This document shows, one piece after another, positions 1 through 5,637 of a stretch of DNA of 8,463 nt. The notes under the pieces were generated by a model. That model ran no database searches. It saw only the letters and a list, made by a program, of their open reading frames with translations, and was not told the DNA's origin. The stretch is from NCBI GenBank assembly GCA_010031285.1, contig RHAY01000027.1:1-8463 (forward strand), written 5' to 3'. The DNA comes from Methylophilaceae bacterium. Lineage in GTDB: Bacteria; Pseudomonadota; Gammaproteobacteria; Burkholderiales; Methylophilaceae. Numbering within the stretch: position 1 is the first letter of the stretch; every line of letters begins with the position of its first letter. The translations under genes were made by a program, and so were the position numbers.

Positions 1-363
1 CATGAAATGGCAATTACAAAAAATATTAAAGACGTTCATAAAGATGACATGATATTTGATCTTGGCAAAAACTCAGTCGATGAAATTGTGAGATGTATTC
101 ATAACGCTAAAACCATTATATGGAATGGACCTGTTGGTGTATTTGAATTTGATCAGTTTGCAAAAGGTACTGAGACTATGACACATGCGATTGCAAATTC
201 TGAAGCGTTCTCACTTGCAGGCGGTGGTGATACGATAGCTGCAATAGAAAAATTTAATGTTGCAAAAGATATCTCATATATTTCAACTGCAGGTGGAGCA
301 TTTTTAGAATTTGCAGAAGGCAAAAAACTTCCTGCTATTGAAATTTTAGAAAGAAGATTTTAA
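1..363 (+). CDS. pgk: Phosphoglycerate kinase, C-terminal part (5' end outside the window)
   Basis: This is the last 120 codons of phosphoglycerate kinase, the cytoplasmic glycolytic enzyme that interconverts 1,3-bisphosphoglycerate + ADP and 3-phosphoglycerate + ATP. The frame is open from base 1, so the ATG at base 7 is an internal Met and not the start. The piece is the C-terminal nucleotide-binding lobe. WNGPVGVFEF begins near fragment residue 41, the GGGDT nucleotide/phosphate-binding motif is at fragment residues 74-78, and the conserved ending STAGGAFLEFAEGK...PAIE follows. Full-length bacterial enzymes are about 390-400 residues, so roughly two thirds lies upstream. The TAA stop abuts the purC ATG directly and in the same frame, which implies co-transcription. 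In many betaproteobacteria, from memory, pgk is followed by pyk and fba before purC; neither is present here. The family assignment is very secure. Confidence 0.97.
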   Translation, partial: HEMAITKNIKDVHKDDMIFDLGKNSVDEIVRCIHNAKTIIWNGPVGVFEFDQFAKGTETMTHAIANSEAFSLAGGGDTIAAIEKFNVAKDISYISTAGGAFLEFAEGKKLPAIEILERRF

Positions 364-1266
364 ATGGCTCTTATTCAACTAACAGAAACATCCATTAAAA
401 GTCTTCCTCTACTTCACAAGGGAAAAGTGAGAGATATATATGAGGTTGATGATAAACATCTTTTGATTGTGACAACAGACCGATTATCAGCATTTGATGT
501 TGTAATGAATGAGCCTATTCCTAATAAAGGATTTGTTCTTACACAAATGGCTGATTTTTGGTTTCGAAAACTTTCTTATGTGGTTGCAAATCATTTATCA
601 GCTATTGCACCTGAAAGTGTTGTATCTGAAAACGAGGTAGCTCAAGTGAAAAATCGTGCTATTGTGGCACGCAAATTAAAAGCACTTCCTATTGAAGCTA
701 TTGTTAGAGGCTATTTATCAGGCAGTGGATGGAAAGATTATCAAAAGACACAAACAGTATGTGGTATAAAACTGCCACAAGGTTTAAAAGAGTCCGCAAA
801 ATTAGATGAACCTATATTTACACCTTCTAGTAAGGAAGTAGTCGGACAGCATGATGAAAACATTTCATTCGAAGAATGTGAAGCCCGTATTGGAAAAGAG
901 ATTGCAACTCGGATTAAAGAAATTAGCATTAAGTTATATCAAGAAGCCTCAGCATTCGCAATCACTAAAGGTATTATTATTGCGGATACCAAATTTGAAT
1001 TTGGTTTGGATGACGAAAATAATTTAGTGCTTATTGATGAAATATTAACGCCGGACTCTTCTCGTTTTTGGCCCTTGGATCAATATCGCGAAGGCGTGTC
1101 TCAACCAAGTTTTGATAAACAATTTATTAGGGATTGGTTAGAAAGCAGTGGATGGAATAAGACACCCCCACCTCCTTCTTTACCATTGGATGTGATTACA
1201 AAAACCAGTCAAAAATATTTAGAGGCTTTTCAAAAACTTACAGGCCAGGAGATAAAAAATAATTAA
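364..1266 (+). CDS. purC: Phosphoribosylaminoimidazole-succinocarboxamide synthase (SAICAR synthetase)
   Basis: PurC carries out the ATP-dependent joining of CAIR and aspartate to give SAICAR in cytoplasmic de novo purine synthesis. The 300-residue product has the expected family blocks. These are GKVRDIYE at 20-27 (ATP-binding glycine-rich strand), TTDRLSAFD at 37-45, VRGYLSGSGW at 114-123, FTPSSK at 152-157, VGQHDENISFEE beginning at 160, ADTKFEFG at 207-214, and DEILTPDSSRFW at 225-236. The proline-rich KTPPPPSLP stretch near the C-terminus is also typical. The length fits the ~300-residue (yeast ADE1-like) form and not the ~240-residue E. coli form. The ATG follows the pgk stop without a spacer. 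Only a weak purine run (AGAAAGAAG, 348-356) precedes it, so translation is probably coupled to pgk. The gene ends just before a strong hairpin terminator and is therefore last in its operon here. No key residue appears to be missing. Confidence 0.97.
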   Translation: MALIQLTETSIKSLPLLHKGKVRDIYEVDDKHLLIVTTDRLSAFDVVMNEPIPNKGFVLTQMADFWFRKLSYVVANHLSAIAPESVVSENEVAQVKNRAIVARKLKALPIEAIVRGYLSGSGWKDYQKTQTVCGIKLPQGLKESAKLDEPIFTPSSKEVVGQHDENISFEECEARIGKEIATRIKEISIKLYQEASAFAITKGIIIADTKFEFGLDDENNLVLIDEILTPDSSRFWPLDQYREGVSQPSFDKQFIRDWLESSGWNKTPPPPSLPLDVITKTSQKYLEAFQKLTGQEIKNN

Positions 1267-1268
1267 AT

Positions 1269-1297
1269 AAAAAAGGCGCCTATAAGGCGCCTTTTTT
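1269..1297. terminator. Bidirectional intrinsic terminator between purC and hppA
   Basis: Six A residues (1269-1274) are followed by GGCGCC (1275-1280), a five-base loop TATAA, GGCGCC again (1286-1291) and six T residues (1292-1297). The arms are fully complementary. With the A and T tracts the stem could extend to 12 pairs. On either strand the GC stem is followed by a T run, so the same element can end purC transcription (stop at 1264-1266) and hppA transcription (stop at 1309-1311 on the minus strand). The seven-gene layout needs exactly one such element, because these are the only convergent genes in the window. Confidence 0.93.
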
Positions 1298-1308
1298 ATA
1301 CATCAAAA

Positions 1309-3333
1309 TTAAAGAAGCGGCACAATAAGAAGAGCCACAATGTTAATAATTTTAATGAGCGGGTTAATCGCAGGGCCTGCGGTATCTTTATAAGGATCAC
1401 CTACAGTATCGCCAGTAACAGCTGCTTTATGAGCTTCTGAACCTTTACCACCGTGATTGCCATCTTCAATATATTTCTTCGCGTTATCCCAGGCGCCTCC
1501 ACCTGTACACATTGAGATTGCTACAAACAATCCCGTCACGATCGTACCCATAAGAAGACCACCTAAAGCTTTAGGTCCTAGAGATAATCCTACTACGATA
1601 GGAACGGCTACAGGAAGCAATGAAGGAACAATCATTTCTTTAATAGCAGCTGTTGTTAACATATCTACAGCTCTTGCATAATCAGGCTTACCTTTGCCAG
1701 TCATGATGCCTTTAATAGTCTTGAATTGTCGTCTTACTTCTTCTACAACTGCACCCGCAGCTCTTCCAACTGCCTCCATTGCCATCGCAGCAAAGAGGTA
1801 AGGGATAAGACCGCCAATAATTAATCCAATAATAACTAATGGATCACTTAAATCAAATGTAGTTGCAATACCCACAGACTCTAATTTATGAGTGTAGTCT
1901 GCAAAAAGAACAAGTGCTGCAAGACCCGCTGATCCAATCGCATAACCTTTAGTTACTGCTTTAGTTGTATTACCAACAGCATCTAATGGATCTGTCACAT
2001 CACGAACACTCTTTGGTAATCCTGCCATCTCTGCAATACCACCTGCGTTATCAGTAATCGGACCGTATGCGTCTAATGCCACGATAATCCCGGCCATACT
2101 TAACATTGATGTTGCAGCAACGGCGACACCATAAAGACCTGCGAGATGATGAGAGACAAAGATTGCAATACAAACTGAAATCACAGGAAGTGCGGTAGAT
2201 TTCATTGAGATACCAATACCCGCAATAATATTTGTGGCATGACCTGTTTTTGAAGCACGCGCTACATGTCTTACAGGTTCGTAATCCGTACCTGTGTAGT
2301 ACTCTGTAATCCACACTAAAGCTGCAGTTAATACCAAACCTACGATACATGCTTGGAATAAAGCCATTGAGGAAACGTTTACATTTTGTATTGAAACACC
2401 TTCAGGGAACACATAGTTTGTAACATAGTAGAAAGCTACAAGTGAAAGCCCACCTGCTACGATGAGACCTTTATATAAAGCGGGCATAACATTTTTCATT
2501 TTAGGAGTTGCTCTTACAAAGAAACATCCAATAATCGAGGTCACGATAGAAGCTGCACCTAATAAGAGAGGATAAATAATACCGCTTGCACCGTTGTTGG
2601 TGATCATCAGACCACCAAGAACCATAGTTGCAATTAGAGTTACCGCATAAGTTTCAAATAAATCTGCTGCCATACCTGCACAGTCACCTACATTATCACC
2701 AACATTATCTGCAATTACAGCTGGATTTCTAGGATCATCTTCTGGAATTCCTGCTTCGACTTTACCCACTAAGTCTGCACCTACGTCTGCACCCTTGGTG
2801 AAGATGCCGCCGCCCAAACGAGCAAAAATTGAAATTAGTGAAGAACCAAAAGCGAGTCCAATCAAAGGATTTAAATTAGTTGCTTCAGCGCCACCCAGAT
2901 AAATATAAAAACCTGTTACACCAAGAAGACCAAGTCCCACCACGAGTAATCCTGTGATAGCACCACCTTTAAAGGCGACATCTAGTGCCGGCACAATACC
3001 TTTAGTAGCAGCCTGGGCTGTTCTCACATTTGATTTGACAGAGACATTCATACCAATGAATCCACAAGCGCCAGAGAGAAGTGCGCCAACAATAAAGCCT
3101 AATGCTGTATCTTTGGAAATAAACATTCCAATGAGAATCGTTAAAACAATACCTACAATTGATATCGCTTTATATTGTCTTGCAAGGTAAGCTTTAGCGC
3201 CTTCTTGAATAGCTAGCGAGATTGCCTGCATTTTTGAATTGCCAGCTGGCAGTTTAAATATCCATGCACTCATGACAGCACCGTAAAGAATTGCTAAAAG
3301 TGCCGCGCCAATAATAAGGTTAAGTTCTGACAT
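1309..3333 (-). CDS. hppA: Membrane-bound proton-translocating pyrophosphatase, K+-independent type
   Basis: HppA is an integral inner-membrane pump that hydrolyses pyrophosphate to phosphate and uses the energy to export H+. The 674-residue product is of normal bacterial length, with many hydrophobic segments (family: 16 helices). The substrate-site signatures are all visible. DVGADLVGKVE is at 183-193, the DNVGDNVGD acidic block at 209-217, and GDTVGDPYKDTAGP at 641-654. The motif GNTTKAVTKG places Lys at 458 and Thr at 461. In this family Lys plus Thr at these positions marks K+-independent H+-pumping enzymes, whereas K+-dependent ones carry Ala and Gly/Ala. The start is well supported by AGGAGT at 3338-3343, four bases upstream of the ATG. 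The gene lies 103 bases downstream of the TauE-family gene on the same strand and ends at the shared terminator. Its role is probably to conserve energy from the pyrophosphate released by nucleotide and macromolecule synthesis. Confidence 0.97.
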   Translation of the reverse strand: MSELNLIIGAALLAILYGAVMSAWIFKLPAGNSKMQAISLAIQEGAKAYLARQYKAISIVGIVLTILIGMFISKDTALGFIVGALLSGACGFIGMNVSVKSNVRTAQAATKGIVPALDVAFKGGAITGLLVVGLGLLGVTGFYIYLGGAEATNLNPLIGLAFGSSLISIFARLGGGIFTKGADVGADLVGKVEAGIPEDDPRNPAVIADNVGDNVGDCAGMAADLFETYAVTLIATMVLGGLMITNNGASGIIYPLLLGAASIVTSIIGCFFVRATPKMKNVMPALYKGLIVAGGLSLVAFYYVTNYVFPEGVSIQNVNVSSMALFQACIVGLVLTAALVWITEYYTGTDYEPVRHVARASKTGHATNIIAGIGISMKSTALPVISVCIAIFVSHHLAGLYGVAVAATSMLSMAGIIVALDAYGPITDNAGGIAEMAGLPKSVRDVTDPLDAVGNTTKAVTKGYAIGSAGLAALVLFADYTHKLESVGIATTFDLSDPLVIIGLIIGGLIPYLFAAMAMEAVGRAAGAVVEEVRRQFKTIKGIMTGKGKPDYARAVDMLTTAAIKEMIVPSLLPVAVPIVVGLSLGPKALGGLLMGTIVTGLFVAISMCTGGGAWDNAKKYIEDGNHGGKGSEAHKAAVTGDTVGDPYKDTAGPAINPLIKIINIVALLIVPLL

Positions 3334-3337
3334 ACAT

Positions 3338-3343
3338 ACTCCT
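3338..3343 (-). promoter_or_regulatory. Ribosome binding site of hppA
   Basis: On the minus strand AGGAGT lies four bases before the hppA ATG (3331-3333). It is the best Shine-Dalgarno match in the window and fixes the start. It excludes the out-of-frame ATG at 3335-3337, which sits immediately after it. Confidence 0.8.
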
Positions 3344-3383
3344 AAATTTTTGGAAATCTTAAAATGAAAAACTTATCCGTTAA

Positions 3384-3409
3384 ATTATCACATTCAATAA
3401 CTTTGTCAC
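3384..3409 (-). promoter_or_regulatory. Possible hppA promoter
   Basis: In the 103-base gap upstream of hppA, the minus strand reads GATAAT (3384-3389) preceded by TG with a one-base gap, which makes an extended -10 element. A GTGACA (3404-3409), five of six matches to TTGACA, lies upstream, but the spacer is only 14 bases, so the extended -10 is the main evidence. Transcription would start near 3377 and give a leader of about 45 bases. No clear terminator separates the TauE-family gene from hppA, so some read-through from upstream is also possible. The call is tentative. Confidence 0.35.
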
Positions 3410-3436
3410 TACTAAAAATAATATTTTAATTACAGA

Positions 3437-4240
3437 TTAGCCTGAAAAAAGCATTGACAAGCCTATGAAAATTAAGAGACAAGCGAATATTTTTTTTAAT
3501 GATGAAATAGAAATCTGATGTATCCATTTTGTTGCGAGCCTCACAAAAATAAGGCTCGAAGTCGTTAAGAATATAAGTCCTGGTAGATAGATATAGCCTA
3601 AGCTAAATTGAGGGAGCTGACTTAAATGTAAGCCATTTTTGATAAATCCAAATGAAGCCCCGAGTCCAATAAATATCCCTAGCGAGCTGGAGAGCCCAAC
3701 AGCAAGTCTAGGATTAACTTTATGATAAATAAAATAAGGAACAAACATAGTACCTCCGCCAATTCCAATAATGGTGGAGGTAGAGCCTATTGTGAATCCA
3801 TAAAGATTTGCAAAAATCATGGATGGTAATTGAACTGAGCTTTTGATTTTAGGAGACTTAAAAATTTCATAGGCAGCAAGAAAGGTGTAGATAATAAAAG
3901 CGTGTTTAATGAATGCAATATTTAAATGCGGAATGCTAAAAGCCATCGCCAAAGAACCTAAAAAAACCCCAGGGATGTAATGAGTTGCTATTGACCAATT
4001 CATATTGTTACGTTTTGTGTGAAAAAAACTCGATACTCCTCCAGTAAAAATAATAGAAGCAAGTGAAGTTGCTATGGCCATGAGCATTGCTTGATCAAAA
4101 GTAACTTGATGAAAATGAATTAAGACATAAGCCAGAAGAGGCACTATGATCAGGCCGCCACCAATACCAAGAAGGCCAGATAATGTGCCAACAAGGCTTC
4201 CAGCAATAATGAGTATCGAGGCTTCAGTCAGTATTTGCAT
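3437..4240 (-). CDS. TauE/SafE-family sulfite/anion exporter-like membrane protein (substrate unknown)
   Basis: The 267-residue product is a polytopic membrane protein of the TauE/SafE (formerly DUF81) family. It shows the internal duplication typical of the family: SGLLGIGGGLIIVPLL around residues 21-36 and IIGIGGGTMFVPYF around 157-170, each within a hydrophobic segment. Members are proposed to move sulfite, sulfoacetate or other organosulfur anions across the inner membrane, but substrates are known for few of them, and nothing here identifies one. The start overlaps the 3' end of the dciA-like gene by 17 bases. An in-frame stop lies at 4271-4273, and no ATG, GTG or TTG occurs between it and 4240. 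The next internal Met is about 50 residues in, beyond the first conserved motif, so this start is well constrained. No Shine-Dalgarno sequence is visible, and translation is probably coupled to the upstream gene. The function is not linked to its neighbours in any obvious way. Confidence 0.9.
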   Translation of the reverse strand: MQILTEASILIIAGSLVGTLSGLLGIGGGLIIVPLLAYVLIHFHQVTFDQAMLMAIATSLASIIFTGGVSSFFHTKRNNMNWSIATHYIPGVFLGSLAMAFSIPHLNIAFIKHAFIIYTFLAAYEIFKSPKIKSSVQLPSMIFANLYGFTIGSTSTIIGIGGGTMFVPYFIYHKVNPRLAVGLSSSLGIFIGLGASFGFIKNGLHLSQLPQFSLGYIYLPGLIFLTTSSLIFVRLATKWIHQISISSLKKIFACLLIFIGLSMLFSG

Positions 4241-4667
4241 GCTGTTTAATGAGCTTACTGAGGCGTTGCTTTAAAGGAGAGTCCTCGAGACTGCTGAGTA
4301 GATTTTTGAAAGCTAATTTAGCTTGAATAGGAAAATTTTTAGATGGAGCAGGCGACACTTTAGAATTTTTAATCACTAATTTTATTTTTAACGATTTAAT
4401 TGGATTGGCATAAGGTATTTCTTTTTGAATACCTTCATTCAAGTCCTTGAGAAGGGTTGATTCAATAAACTTTAATTTGCTTGCAATACCGCTATTTTCC
4501 ACATAAACAGTCAAAATATCGTCTCGAATTCCGCCGACATGTGATAAAGGGGTTAATTTGCTTGGGGCCTTGGCGGACCATAGCTTTTGATAGCTAGAAA
4601 TAGAGCGATTTTTCTCTCTAATTAAGGAAAATACTTCACTTTCCAAGAGCTTCTTGACGGGCTTCAT
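4224..4667 (-). CDS. dciA: DciA-like DUF721 protein (predicted replicative helicase loader)
   Basis: The 147-residue product matches the DUF721/DciA family. There is an N-terminal MKPVKKLL followed by a helical stretch, then the short conserved LW (29-30), the HVGGIRDDILTVYVENSGIASKL-type strand-turn-strand block at 43-65 and a following KF/helix. The C-terminal part is Lys/Pro/Ser-rich and looks flexible, as is usual for this family. DciA is the ancestral bacterial factor that helps load the DnaB helicase in bacteria lacking DnaC or DnaI. The location supports the call: from memory, a DUF721 gene commonly lies next to an M23 peptidase gene and secA in beta- and gammaproteobacteria. The gene is divergent from the M23 gene across 43 bases and overlaps the downstream permease gene by 17 bases. 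No Shine-Dalgarno motif precedes the ATG. The family match is good; the helicase-loading role is by family inference. Confidence 0.82.
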   Translation of the reverse strand: MKPVKKLLESEVFSLIREKNRSISSYQKLWSAKAPSKLTPLSHVGGIRDDILTVYVENSGIASKLKFIESTLLKDLNEGIQKEIPYANPIKSLKIKLVIKNSKVSPAPSKNFPIQAKLAFKNLLSSLEDSPLKQRLSKLIKQHANTD

Positions 4668-4710
4668 AAGTTATAATTATCTATTATTTACGCTAAATTT
4701 TAGACTTCAG
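4668..4710. promoter_or_regulatory. Divergent promoter region between dciA and the M23 peptidase gene
   Basis: Only 43 very AT-rich bases separate the two divergent start codons, so promoters for both directions must lie here or overlap the coding ends. A perfect TATAAT on the plus strand at 4672-4677 could be the -10 of the M23-secA unit, with a leader of about 27 bases. The nearby TTGACG (4654-4659) is only 12 bases upstream, too close to act as its -35. On the minus strand GATAAT (4677-4682) would give dciA an almost leaderless transcript. The region is certain as an intergenic space; the individual elements are tentative. Confidence 0.4.
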
Positions 4711-5601
4711 ATGCGAATTATCTTTGTAACAAATAGTACATCAAAGCCAAAAAGTATCCATTTAGTAACTTTTGTTGCCATAATCTTTTTGCTTTTTATT
4801 GCGCTTATTCAAGGCATTAACTGGCTTGATTCCAAATATAACGGTGGTGAAGAAGAAAAAAAATCATTAATCAATCTCAAACTTGATCTTAACTTAGGAA
4901 GTTTTCAAAAGAACCTAGATGTTTATGCAACTCAAATTGGCGAACTTCAAGCTCGATTAATTCGTATTGATAATCAAGCTCAGAGATTACAAGATTTTGC
5001 TAAAGAAAAATTAAAAACAAATGAAAAGTTGCCCAAGCCAGCCCCAATAAAATCATCTGGTCAAGGCGGACCCTTCGTCCCCGAAAAAAATTTTTCAGAG
5101 AGCGAACTTCAATCATTTATTGATAAGCTAACGCTTGATATTGAAAAACACGAAGAGTACTACAATAATTTAGAAGCTATTTATCTTAAACAAAGCGTTT
5201 TTAAGGATACGCTGCCTAATGCTTCTCCAGTGAATGCACCTTTCAATTCATCCAGCTATGGCTGGAGAGTGGATCCTTTTTTAGGAGTAAGGGCATTTCA
5301 TGAAGGATTGGATTTTAGCGCAGATGTTGGCCAACCTATTAAGGCAACTGCGGCAGGTATTGTGGTTGCAGCCGAGGTAACTCCTGAGTATGGCAATGTG
5401 GTTCGAATATCTCATGGATCTGGGCTTGAAACACGATATGCACACGCATCTAAATTATTAGTTAAAGAAGGCGACCGTATAAAAAAGAATCAAGTGATAG
5501 CATTAGTAGGCAATACGGGAAGATCGACAGGGCCACATCTTCATTACGAAATTAGAATGAATGGTGAATCTTTAGATCCTCGTAAATATCTTCAATATTA
5601 A
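4711..5601 (+). CDS. Membrane-anchored M23 (LytM-type) metallopeptidase
   Basis: This is a predicted periplasmic zinc endopeptidase or murein-hydrolase regulator, 296 residues from the chosen start. It has a short cytoplasmic N-terminus, one membrane helix at about 18-36, a charged coiled-coil-like stretch at about 45-90, a Pro-rich linker, a second helical segment at about 120-150, and a C-terminal LytM domain from about 180. The catalytic set is complete: H197 and D201 in HEGLD, H245 in RYAHA, and H276-L-H278 in GPHLHYE. It is therefore expected to be active, cleaving peptidoglycan cross-links. The frame is open further upstream to an ATG at 4654, but that start would overlap dciA antisense and add 19 unrelated residues. 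The MRIIFV start at 4711 matches the usual beginning of secA-adjacent M23 proteins. No clear ribosome binding site is present. secA follows after 36 bases and is probably in the same operon. Confidence 0.9.
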   Translation: MRIIFVTNSTSKPKSIHLVTFVAIIFLLFIALIQGINWLDSKYNGGEEEKKSLINLKLDLNLGSFQKNLDVYATQIGELQARLIRIDNQAQRLQDFAKEKLKTNEKLPKPAPIKSSGQGGPFVPEKNFSESELQSFIDKLTLDIEKHEEYYNNLEAIYLKQSVFKDTLPNASPVNAPFNSSSYGWRVDPFLGVRAFHEGLDFSADVGQPIKATAAGIVVAAEVTPEYGNVVRISHGSGLETRYAHASKLLVKEGDRIKKNQVIALVGNTGRSTGPHLHYEIRMNGESLDPRKYLQY

Positions 5602-5637
5602 TTATTTCAAATTATCTCGATTAAGATTATTCACATT

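Noticed and set aside
7..9. ATG at base 7 as a real start of a 118-residue protein
   Set aside because: The frame is open to base 1 and the product is plainly the C-terminal lobe of phosphoglycerate kinase, so the gene begins outside the window.
741..929. 62-residue open frame antisense to purC
   Set aside because: It is fully within the well-conserved purC gene and shows no family features, so it is a shadow frame.
1457..1681. 74-residue open frame antisense to hppA
   Set aside because: It lies within the conserved C-terminal part of hppA on the opposite strand, with no recognisable domain and low-complexity composition.
2051..2350. 99-residue Cys-rich open frame on the minus strand
   Set aside because: It lies wholly inside hppA on the same strand in another frame. 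Its Cys/Arg/Tyr-rich composition is that of a frame-shifted membrane protein sequence, and it has no recognisable domain.
2954..3190. 78-residue open frame antisense to hppA
   Set aside because: It is a shadow of the N-terminal transmembrane region of hppA, with no independent support.
3410..3432. AT-only inverted repeat followed by a T run after the TauE-family gene on the minus strand (AAAAT-ATT-ATTTT)
   Set aside because: The stem has only about five A-T pairs and would not be stable enough for a convincing intrinsic terminator; such repeats are expected by chance in AT-rich spacers.
4654..4710. Upstream ATG start for the M23 peptidase, giving 19 extra N-terminal residues
   Set aside because: It would overlap the dciA 5' end antisense and leave no room for a promoter. 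The added residues do not resemble the family, and the internal MRIIFV start fits the usual N-terminus just before the membrane helix.
5602..5637. Possible separate secA promoter or a secM-like regulatory leader between the M23 gene and secA
   Set aside because: The 36-base gap has no well-spaced -35/-10 pair and is too short for a leader peptide gene; co-transcription with the M23 gene is simpler.
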